Position numbers and translations under genes: made by a program. From NCBI GenBank assembly GCA_964490725.1, contig CAZBDU010000089.1, positions 1 to 23,805 on the forward strand: a stretch of 23,805 nt of DNA. The letters run 5' to 3'. The notes below the pieces were generated by a model, which saw only the letters and a list, made by a program, of their open reading frames with translations, was not told the origin of the DNA and searched no databases. Shown here piece after piece: positions 14,835 through 21,374 of this stretch. The number at the start of each line of letters is the position of its first letter. Position 1 is the stretch's first letter. This stretch comes from CAZBDU01 sp964490725 (GTDB lineage: Bacteria; Spirochaetota; Spirochaetia; SZUA-6; DRHE01).

Positions 14835-16247
14835 ATGGGCGCAGGTGACCGCTGCTTCGAAGGCCTTCTGAGCTCGGGGACCAGAGTGGCCCCGGTGAGC
14901 GTCCGCCACGCATCCAGGTACTCGCTCTGGCTGCGCTTCCAGGGACGGCGGCCCGGGTCGCAGTGGCAGCGGTGCAGCAGTCTGGCGCTGCAAGTGGACG
15001 GCAAGCCGGTGGAGATAGGCCCGTGCCGGATCATCAAGGACGCCGGCGCACAGGAGGACGAGTTCCGCCTGGTACCCACGCGAACCATCCATGACTTCGA
15101 GAAGCTCCTGTTTCGGTCAAGCATCGACATACTCGAATCCGCCGCGGTCAACCTGCCGCTCGTTCTCAGCTACAAACGCCGCATCGACGCCCGCTTCGCG
15201 GAGTTCGTCTCCGATCTGACCTACGATCTGAGCGCCTACAGAGCCGTGTTCGACCAGGTCGACACGAACATCGCCGAGGAGCCGCCTCACGTGCGCAAGC
15301 TTCTGCAGATGGCAATCATAGGCTCGCTCGGGCAGCAGTTGCTGCACCATCTTGACGAGCAACACGACCGCCTGAGAGAGATCACCGGAGACTTCAGCGA
15401 CGAGCAGCATGAGCACCACGGTTTCTACTTCCGCAAACAGCTGCGGGACATCATCCTTTGCGCTCCGATCATGGCGCGCACCAATCTCAAGCCCCGCGGC
15501 TACATTGGCGATTCAGAGATGATGCGATTGATCTATCTGAACGACTGTCAGGGGGACACGACCTTCGGCAAGATCATGCACAAGCATGCGGTCAGCCAGG
15601 CTGCCGCCCAGGCGGTTCGCAATCGCAGGGTCGATCTGGCCCGGATCCTGAAGGATTTCCTGGCCCGGAGGCAGCCGGAGCCCGCAGGGGGCGCCGAACG
15701 GCTGAAGGTGCTGTCGGTCGCCTGCGGTCCGGCGATGGAGCTGCTGGAAATCCTCAAGACGGCCGATGATTGCAGGAGACTCCACTACTCGTTCCTCGAC
15801 CAGGACCGCCACGCCCTCCTGGAAGCCGCGGGGTTGGTAGAACAGATCGAGGCACGGCTGGACGAGCAGCTTTCCTGCGACTTCATCAAGGAGTCGGTTC
15901 GAACGATGCTGGTGACGCGGGAGCTGCAGGAGCGATGGGGGAAGTTCGATTTCATCTACTCGATGGGGCTTTTCGACTATCTGACCAAACCGGTGGCCAT
16001 CAGAGTCCTCAGGAAGCTCTACCACCTGCTTCTGCCGGGCGGTGAGATGATAATCGGGAACTTTGCCTACGAGAACCCGTCTTTCTTCTATATGGCCTAC
16101 TGGATGGACTGGACGATCATCTACCGCTCCGACGAGGAGATGCTGGGCCTCGCGGAGGGGCTGCCGGGCGCCGCGGCCTCGGTGCATCGCGACGAGACCG
16201 GAATACAGATATTTCTGCACATCAGGAAGCAAAAAGCCGATGGATAG
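14835..16247 (+). CDS. PilZ-like / SAM methyltransferase, PhcB-like signal synthase family
   Basis: 470 residues. Residues about 18-95 form a PilZ-like beta-domain (SRYSLWLRFQG, IGPCRIIKD, FRLVPTRT). Residues 100-280 hold a helical region with PRGYIGDSEMMRLIY (R221-G222-Y223) and AAAQAVRNRRVDLARIL, blocks that I associate with PhcB, the Ralstonia 3-hydroxypalmitate methyl ester synthase family. Residues 285-470 are a class I SAM methyltransferase: motif I VLSVACGPAMEL (293-304), acidic LDQD, FDFIYSMGLFDYL, and LLPGGEMIIGNF. I infer methylation of a fatty acid or similar small molecule, possibly gated by c-di-GMP or an analogue through the N-terminal domain, though canonical PilZ RxxxR and DxSxxG residues are not evident. 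The gene is inside the partner-switching operon and overlaps the phosphatase start by 8 bases. Confidence 0.75.
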   Translation: MGAGDRCFEGLLSSGTRVAPVSVRHASRYSLWLRFQGRRPGSQWQRCSSLALQVDGKPVEIGPCRIIKDAGAQEDEFRLVPTRTIHDFEKLLFRSSIDILESAAVNLPLVLSYKRRIDARFAEFVSDLTYDLSAYRAVFDQVDTNIAEEPPHVRKLLQMAIIGSLGQQLLHHLDEQHDRLREITGDFSDEQHEHHGFYFRKQLRDIILCAPIMARTNLKPRGYIGDSEMMRLIYLNDCQGDTTFGKIMHKHAVSQAAAQAVRNRRVDLARILKDFLARRQPEPAGGAERLKVLSVACGPAMELLEILKTADDCRRLHYSFLDQDRHALLEAAGLVEQIEARLDEQLSCDFIKESVRTMLVTRELQERWGKFDFIYSMGLFDYLTKPVAIRVLRKLYHLLLPGGEMIIGNFAYENPSFFYMAYWMDWTIIYRSDEEMLGLAEGLPGAAASVHRDETGIQIFLHIRKQKADG

Positions 16248-17634
16248 ACCCACTGCCGCCGACATGGAGCTGGCCGGTCCCGGCTTCCAGCCGAGAGGCG
16301 CCGGCAGTTACGCCACAGAGGCGATCGACGGAAACGACTTCAGCGGCTATCAGATCGGCATTGTCCACGAGTGGCTGCGAACGATCACGGCTCTGGCCCT
16401 GATCCTGGTTCCCCTCTTCTTCGTGCTGGACGTCTTCATTGCGCCGCCGCAGCTCCTGGTCCGCTTCGGTGTTTACCGGGCGGCGTCCACGGTTGCCGCC
16501 TTCGCGCAATACCTGGTTATCAGGAACACCAAGCCCAGTCGCTACTCCTATCTTCACGGCTACTTCATATCGCTGCAGGTGGGGGGCGTCATCGCCCTGA
16601 TGACCGTGCACCTCGGTGGCTTCGAGTCCGGATACTACCCGGGACTGATCATGGTGATCATCGGTGTGAATCTCCTCATGCCCTGGGAGGCGATACACAC
16701 CGCGGCCAACAGCCTGCTGATCATCGCCATGTACGTCGGGCTGAACCTGGCCACCGCGGACAGAGTCAACGCCATAGCGGCCGCGAACAACCTGTTCTTC
16801 CTGGTGGGCACCGCGGTCATATCCGTTGCCATCAATCACGTGCGTTATCGCCTGATTCAGACCGAGTTCTCGCTGCTGGTGCAGCTGAAGAAAGGGCGGG
16901 ATGCGCTGTGGAGCGAGATGGAGCTGGCCAAGCAGGTTCAGGTCGCCCTCCTGCCCAAGAGTCTGGAGGTGAAGGGGTACGAGATCGCCGTCTCCTATGC
17001 GCCGGCACGGGAAGTGGGAGGCGACTACTACGACGTGATCGAAACGGAGGGTGGGGCCAGATACGTGGCGATCGGCGACGTGGCCGGTCACGGCCTGGAT
17101 TCGGGCCTGATCATGATGATGGCACAGACCAGCGTTATGACGGCGGTGAAGGGGCGCGAAAACTGCACCCCCACCGAGGTGCTGGAGACCACCAACGCGG
17201 TGCTGCGGGAGAACGTGGGGCGGCTGGGGTCGAACCACTACATGACGATGACCGTCCTCAAGCTGGAAGATCGCCATCTCTGCGCGGCCGGCCGCCACCA
17301 GGACATTCTCATCTACCGGGCGGCGAAGCAGCGGGTGGAGACGCTGGGGGTGAAGGGCAGCTGGCTCGGGATCGCGGACAGCCTGGAGGGGTTCATCGAG
17401 TCTGTGGAGATACCCATCGGCGCGGAGGACTACGTGCTGCTGTTCTCCGACGGGGTGACCGAAGCCGCCTCCGCCTCCGGTGAGCTGTACGGCCAGGATC
17501 GGTTGGCGAAGGCTCTGGCCCGATGGGCTCGACTGGACGTGCGCAGCGCCCTGGAGAAGATAGTGGCCGAGATAGGGGAGTATCAGGTCTCGCGGCAGGA
17601 CGACATGACCCTGATCATGGTCAAGCGGAGCTAA
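16240..17634 (+). CDS. Membrane-anchored SpoIIE/PP2C-type serine phosphatase
   Basis: 464 residues. Six or so membrane spans occupy residues about 45-205 (ITALALILVPLFFVLDVFI and YYPGLIMVIIGVNLLMPW among them), followed by a short coiled linker ELAKQVQVALLPKS and a PP2C (SpoIIE/RsbU) domain. The metal-binding acidic residues are all present: D262 (GGDYYDV), D280 (IGDVAGHG), D404 (LFSDGVTEA) and D454/D455 (QDDMTLIMV). Predicted role: dephosphorylate the STAS-like protein from this operon in response to a membrane signal, opposing the HATPase; SiaA and RsbU are functional analogues. I chose ATG 16240, which overlaps the methyltransferase stop and has AGGAAG ten bases upstream; the longer frame upstream is only a shadow of the methyltransferase gene. 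Confidence 0.88.
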   Translation: MDRPTAADMELAGPGFQPRGAGSYATEAIDGNDFSGYQIGIVHEWLRTITALALILVPLFFVLDVFIAPPQLLVRFGVYRAASTVAAFAQYLVIRNTKPSRYSYLHGYFISLQVGGVIALMTVHLGGFESGYYPGLIMVIIGVNLLMPWEAIHTAANSLLIIAMYVGLNLATADRVNAIAAANNLFFLVGTAVISVAINHVRYRLIQTEFSLLVQLKKGRDALWSEMELAKQVQVALLPKSLEVKGYEIAVSYAPAREVGGDYYDVIETEGGARYVAIGDVAGHGLDSGLIMMMAQTSVMTAVKGRENCTPTEVLETTNAVLRENVGRLGSNHYMTMTVLKLEDRHLCAAGRHQDILIYRAAKQRVETLGVKGSWLGIADSLEGFIESVEIPIGAEDYVLLFSDGVTEAASASGELYGQDRLAKALARWARLDVRSALEKIVAEIGEYQVSRQDDMTLIMVKRS

Positions 17635-17641
17635 GGCGGGG

Positions 17642-18040
17642 ATGGACACGAGAGAGCAGGATCGGAAGGCCCTGATCTACAGCCTCAAGGTGGTGAACCG
17701 GGACACCGGCGAGCTGCTGGGATACGTGGTGAACATGAACCTGCGGGGGATGATGCTCCTTGCGGGCCGCCCCGCATCGACGCGGGTCACGGTTCCGCTG
17801 CGCATCGATCTGCCCAGGAACGTCATGAGCGAGCCTCACCTGGACGCAACGGGGGAGATCCGCTGGTGCCGGAGACAGGCTCCTGACAAGTACTACATCG
17901 GGATTCGCCTGGTGGACGTTGCCAGGGACGTGGAAGACCGCGTTGCCGAGCTGGTGGAACGCTTCTATCAGGAGGAGAGCAGCGAGGAGGCGATGGAGGA
18001 CCCGTACCTGCAGAACACCGACCCCGCCGATCTTCCCTGA
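17642..18040 (+). CDS. Degenerate PilZ-domain protein
   Basis: 132 residues. A PilZ-like barrel is suggested by YSLKVVNRDTGELLGYVVNM, NLRGMMLLAG, PLRIDLP, ATGEIRWCRR and YYIGIRLVDV. The c-di-GMP signature is incomplete: the RxxxR motif is absent and NMNLRG replaces (D/N)xSxxG, so it may bind another ligand or act through protein contacts. An acidic tail (EESSEEAMEDPYLQNTD) follows. It starts seven bases after the phosphatase stop and closes the operon, where it may be the output or a partner of the PilZ-like half of the methyltransferase. A hairpin overlaps its stop. Confidence 0.7.
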   Translation: MDTREQDRKALIYSLKVVNRDTGELLGYVVNMNLRGMMLLAGRPASTRVTVPLRIDLPRNVMSEPHLDATGEIRWCRRQAPDKYYIGIRLVDVARDVEDRVAELVERFYQEESSEEAMEDPYLQNTDPADLP

Positions 18041-18070
18041 AGCGCCGCGGGTCCGCCGGAGCGGCCTTCA
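18038..18070. terminator. Hairpin over the stop codon ending the signalling operon
   Basis: TGAAG-C-GCCGC (18038-18048) pairs with GCGGCCTTCA (18061-18070) over ten pairs with one bulged C and a 12-base loop. The left arm begins with the TGA stop of the PilZ gene. No T-run. The following 18071-18267 has no gene that I can support; a 35-codon frame (18130-18237) is discussed under rejected items. Confidence 0.45.
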
Positions 18071-18267
18071 AGAACGGCCCGTGCCGCGCCCGGGGCTGTC
18101 GTCATGAGCGGAAGGAATGCTGCATCTCCATGCACATCTTTTCCGCCCACAGCTCCTATCTGAACGAGATGGCCGGCGCCGCTGCACTGCGCTTGCTCGT
18201 CTTCCACAAGCTCGGCGTCATGGGAGCCTGGGGGTAGGGGAGGCTGGGCGCGCCCGGCGGACTGCGC

Positions 18268-18296
18268 TTGACAGGCCGGCCGGCGGTGCCGATGAT
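18268..18296 (+). promoter_or_regulatory. Sigma70-like promoter of the PHP-ACT-ACT gene, leaderless geometry
   Basis: A perfect TTGACA (18268-18273), a 17-base spacer and GATGAT (18291-18296), then five bases to ATG 18302. Transcription would begin at the start codon. No Shine-Dalgarno is present. Confidence 0.5.
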
Positions 18297-18301
18297 GGCG
18301 C

Positions 18302-20017
18302 ATGAGCGCTCGGCGGCCGGCGACGGCCTTCATCTGGGAAACCCACGGCGTGCACGTGGGCACCGGCAGGGACCACGTCAAGCACGGCGTGGATGACGTG
18401 GAAGCCGTGATCCGGCAGGCGCTGGAGCGCGGGCTGCCGGCGGTGACCTTCGTGATCCACACCCCCCGCCTGACCTCTTTCCGTTATCAGAGCGAACGGG
18501 ACACGGACATCAAGTTCATCCGCGGGGACGCCGCCTACTTCGCCTTCGCGCGGCGCATGGAGGGCCTGCGGGACCGCTACCGCGGGCGCATCCAGGTTCG
18601 CTACGGCGTTGAGCTGGAGTGGATGGGGCCCGGCCTGGGGATGCAGTGGAGCCGGGCCAAGCTGTTTCAGGCCTACGGCGTGGATTTCGTCATCGGATCG
18701 GTGCACTTCTCCTACGAGGGCATCCCCTACGACGGCTCGCCGGAGGATACTCGCCGGCTGATGGAGCGGCGCGGCGGGCTGGAGGCGCTGTGGGCCGGCT
18801 ACCTGGACGAGATGATCGAGATGATCGACATGTGCTGGGAGATGATCCACGTGGTGGGGCACCTGGATCTGCCCAAGCTGTACGCGCCCGTGCCGGAGGC
18901 GATGCGCGACCTGGAGCACTCCTCCCACTACCTGACCCGCAGGGTGCGGACGCTGCTGGAGATGATCAGCGACCTCAACCTGGCCCTGGATGTGAACGCC
19001 TCGGGGCTGCGCAGGGGCTGCGGCCTGTACCCGGACCCGCAGCTGCTGCGGCGAGCGGCGCAGCTGGGCATCCCTCTGGCCCTGGGCAGCGACTCCCACG
19101 AGCCGGGTGAGCTGAACGGCCACCTGGAGGAGGCGGCCCGCCTGGCCCGCCGGGCGGGCTACCGGTACTACGTCTCCTTCTCCCGGGGGATCGCGGAGAA
19201 GCGGCCCCTGAACCACGCGGAGGCCATGCACTACGCCATCCTCAACCTGGGGATCGAGACCCTCAAGCGGCGGCTGGAACGGCGCCACCGCCAGGAGATC
19301 CCCCGCTTCTCCTTCGGGGGGGCCTTCCGGGACATGCTGGAGGACTTTCCCGAGGCGGTTTCCCTGGGGGAGTTCAGCGCGGTGCGGGTGCGCCGGGACG
19401 ACCGCTCGGTCACCGTCAGCGACGCGCTGCCGCAGGGGGGCACGCCGGCGGAGCGGCGGCTGACGGGCCTGTACTCCCACCATACGGACACGCCGGGCAC
19501 CCTGTCGGTCCTGTTCAACACGCTGGCCTCCGAGGAGATCAACGTGGAGACCGCCTACCTCAACACGCTGGCCGACGGAACGGCCACGGCCTTCCTCACC
19601 GTCAGCGGCCACCCGGAGCGCCTGCGGCAGGCGGTGGATTTCGTGCTGGGCACCGCCGCGGACCGCTTCTTCTCCGTGCGGCCGGAGGTGCAGGTGCCGG
19701 CGGCCCCGGTCAAGCCCGCCACGGCATACCTGCTCGAGGTGGACGGGGTGGAGCTGCCCATCCCGCTGTCCGGCCACATGGTGATCACGGTGCACAACAA
19801 CCGGCCGGGGGTGCTGCTGATCCTGCTGTCGGCGCTGGCCTCGCGGGAGGTCAACGTCCTGGACCTGCAGCTGGGCCGCCGGGGAGACCGAGGGTTTGCG
19901 GTGCTGGGGATCCAGGGGGACGAGCGGGAGGTGGCGGAGGTGCTGACCGAGCTCGGCCCGCAGTTCTACGAGGCCACCCAGGTGCGGCTGCCCGCCGTGG
20001 CGGAGCTGTCCCGGTAG
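18302..20017 (+). CDS. PHP-domain phosphoesterase fused to two ACT domains
   Basis: 571 residues. The PHP domain (about 10-330) has likely metal ligands H15/H18 in THGVHVG (spaced HxxH rather than the usual HxH), H53 (IHTP), E104/E106 (VELEW), H135 (GSVHF), H187/D189 (GHLDL) and D264/H266 (GSDSHEPGEL). It resembles histidinol-phosphatase of the HisK/HisJ type. ACT 1 (about 388-440: DTPGTLSVLFNTLASEEINV) and ACT 2 (about 492-550: NNRPGVLLILLSALASREVNV) are classic amino-acid-binding modules; the second resembles the SerA regulatory domain. I infer a metal-dependent phosphatase, perhaps acting on histidinol phosphate, with amino-acid feedback control. No other his gene is nearby. ATG 18302 is fixed by the promoter five bases upstream. 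The gene is monocistronic, closing with hairpin 20024-20040. Confidence 0.83.
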   Translation: MSARRPATAFIWETHGVHVGTGRDHVKHGVDDVEAVIRQALERGLPAVTFVIHTPRLTSFRYQSERDTDIKFIRGDAAYFAFARRMEGLRDRYRGRIQVRYGVELEWMGPGLGMQWSRAKLFQAYGVDFVIGSVHFSYEGIPYDGSPEDTRRLMERRGGLEALWAGYLDEMIEMIDMCWEMIHVVGHLDLPKLYAPVPEAMRDLEHSSHYLTRRVRTLLEMISDLNLALDVNASGLRRGCGLYPDPQLLRRAAQLGIPLALGSDSHEPGELNGHLEEAARLARRAGYRYYVSFSRGIAEKRPLNHAEAMHYAILNLGIETLKRRLERRHRQEIPRFSFGGAFRDMLEDFPEAVSLGEFSAVRVRRDDRSVTVSDALPQGGTPAERRLTGLYSHHTDTPGTLSVLFNTLASEEINVETAYLNTLADGTATAFLTVSGHPERLRQAVDFVLGTAADRFFSVRPEVQVPAAPVKPATAYLLEVDGVELPIPLSGHMVITVHNNRPGVLLILLSALASREVNVLDLQLGRRGDRGFAVLGIQGDEREVAEVLTELGPQFYEATQVRLPAVAELSR

Positions 20018-20023
20018 GCGGGA

Positions 20024-20040
20024 GGAGCCGGGACGGCTCC
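20024..20040. terminator. Tight GC hairpin after the PHP gene
   Basis: GGAGCCG (20024-20030) and CGGCTCC (20034-20040) form a 7-pair stem with a 3-base loop, six bases after the stop and between convergent genes. No T-run follows. Confidence 0.5.
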
Positions 20041-20060
20041 GGCGGGCGGGACGGCTCCGG
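20030..20060. repeat. Two direct copies of a 13-base GC repeat
   Basis: GGGACGGCTCCGG occurs at 20030-20042 and again at 20048-20060 (period 18). The first copy includes the right arm of the hairpin 20024-20040, so the second copy offers an alternative pairing partner for its left arm. It lies in the 54-base gap between the convergent PHP and aldo/keto reductase genes. Confidence 0.6.
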
Positions 20061-20071
20061 GCAGCCGGCCT

Positions 20072-21184
20072 TCAGAAGATGTAGCCGGCCCCGGCCAGCT
20101 TTCCGTGGGAGATCTTCAGTTTCCTGTCGATGTCGATCCCGTAGGGGCAGAGCCGGCCCAAGGCGCCGTAGTCCCGCGCCGGGTCCACCCCTCCTTGAAG
20201 GCGCGCGTACTCCGCCCTGGCCCGCTCGGCCTGGCCGAACCAGAACTTCAGCCGCTCCCTCAAGGCGTAGCCGGCGGGGTCCGGGATGCGGTAGTCCTCC
20301 ATCTGCCGGTCGTACAGCCCCTCCAGGAGGAACACATCCCAGGGCCTGAAGCCGTTGCCGTCGGCGCACTTCTCGCACAGCCTGCAGACATAGTCCCCGA
20401 GCTCCGGGGCCCGACGGTACAGCTCCTCGCGCTCTGCATCGCTCAAGGGAGTGAAGCTTTCGGCGATGCGCAGGTCCTGCTCCAGGTACTCCAGCGTGTT
20501 GATGCCCAGCACCAGGCTGGCGACTGGCAGGCTCAGAGTGTAGCGGATTGCCGTCTCCACGCTGCGGTGCAGGTACCCGTCGGCCAGCGCCTTCATGCCC
20601 AGGACCCCTGTGCCCTTCTCCAGGCACAGGGGCAGAAGCTCCTCCTCGGTCTGGGGGAAATTGAAGCGGTCGTAGTAGTTGAACCCGGTCATCAGCACGT
20701 CGTAGGAATGGTTCCTGGCCGAGTAGAGCAGCCCGTCGGGCCTGCCGTGACCGGTGACGCCGATGAAGCGGACCTTTCCCGCCCGGCGCGCCTCCTCCGC
20801 CGCCTCCAGGGCGCCCCCCGGCGCCAGCACGCTCCTGGCCTCCTCCTCGGTCTGGGGCTCGTGCATGAAGAAGATGTCCAGATGGTCGGTCTTGAGATTG
20901 CGGAGGCTTTGCTCCAGCCTGGCCATGGCCTCCTGCCGGCTGCGCCGGGTGGTCTTGGTGGCCAGCACGTACTCCCCGCGGCGCCGCCAGACCGCCTGGC
21001 CGATCTTCTTCTCCGAGACGCCGTCCCCGTAGCCTGCCGCGGTCTCGATGTAGTTGCCGCCCCGGTCCAGATAGGTGTTCAGGAGGGTTTCCGCCTCCCG
21101 GCGGCCGACCTCCACCAGATGAAAGCCGCCGAATCCGATCAGAGACAGCTCCAGGCCCGTGCTTCCAAGCTCCCGTTTTTCCAT
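20072..21184 (-). CDS. Aldo/keto reductase with C-terminal Fe-S cysteines
   Basis: 370 residues with an AKR TIM barrel: RELGSTGLELSLIGFGGFH at the N-terminus, catalytic Y52 (AAGYG), K77 (LATKT) and H108 (FFMHEPQ). The fourth tetrad residue, normally Asp in (F/Y)IDTA, is Glu (E47 in NYIETA). The NADPH-binding part is represented by GVLGMKAL and VLGINTLEYLEQ. The C-terminus adds CxxCxxC (C267, C270, C273) and, 73 residues later, CPYGIDI (C346), giving four cysteines for one 4Fe-4S cluster split by a helical insert, a variant of the Fe-S AKR subgroup. Substrate unknown. ATG 21184 starts the conserved region; AAGGAG lies 11 bases upstream. GTG 21250 in the same frame would add 22 unrelated residues. 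It is monocistronic and divergent from the homocysteine cassette. Confidence 0.87.
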   Translation of the reverse strand: MEKRELGSTGLELSLIGFGGFHLVEVGRREAETLLNTYLDRGGNYIETAAGYGDGVSEKKIGQAVWRRRGEYVLATKTTRRSRQEAMARLEQSLRNLKTDHLDIFFMHEPQTEEEARSVLAPGGALEAAEEARRAGKVRFIGVTGHGRPDGLLYSARNHSYDVLMTGFNYYDRFNFPQTEEELLPLCLEKGTGVLGMKALADGYLHRSVETAIRYTLSLPVASLVLGINTLEYLEQDLRIAESFTPLSDAEREELYRRAPELGDYVCRLCEKCADGNGFRPWDVFLLEGLYDRQMEDYRIPDPAGYALRERLKFWFGQAERARAEYARLQGGVDPARDYGALGRLCPYGIDIDRKLKISHGKLAGAGYIF

Positions 21185-21269
21185 ACCCTCGAGATCTCCT
21201 TGCGCCGGCAGGAGGTGGAAGGCGGCGCACCCTCTGCGGCCCTTCCGCACTGGCCCACCCCTGTCTTGA

Positions 21270-21299
21270 ATTGTAGGCCCCGGCTGCGGCCCGCGTCAA
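21270..21299 (-). promoter_or_regulatory. Strong sigma70-like promoter of the aldo/keto reductase
   Basis: On the minus strand TTGACG (21299-21294), an 18-base spacer, and TACAAT (21275-21270): five of six matches in each box. The leader is about 78 bases. The -35 lies four bases from the -35 of the divergent promoter. Confidence 0.6.
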
Positions 21300-21302
21300 A
21301 CC

Positions 21303-21331
21303 TTTCCAGGTGCGGAAAAACCTGCTATGCT
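21303..21331 (+). promoter_or_regulatory. Sigma70-like promoter of the homocysteine cassette
   Basis: TTTCCA (21303-21308), a 17-base spacer and TATGCT (21326-21331); the start would be near 21338, leaving about 37 bases before GTG 21375. The spacer region holds the inverted repeat CAGGT (21307-21311)/ACCTG (21320-21324), a possible operator. Confidence 0.45.
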
Positions 21332-21374
21332 GGGCCGGCGCCTTTCGCTGCTGGAGGGCCGCCGGGAGTGCACC

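Noticed and set aside
18130..18237. 35-codon frame starting MHIFSAHSSYLNEMAG in the gap after the PilZ gene
   Set aside because: A GGAAGG lies 14-19 bases upstream, too far, and no family or promoter fits; kept only as a possible small protein or relic.
18186..18270. Direct repeat ACTGCGCTTG at 18186-18195 and 18261-18270
   Set aside because: A single 10-base match in GC-rich DNA is close to chance, and the second copy is partly explained by the TTGACA promoter box.
21338..21374. Possible SAM-type riboswitch ahead of the homocysteine cassette
   Set aside because: The predicted leader is only about 37 bases, too short for any known SAM aptamer other than the smallest, and shows no matching motif.
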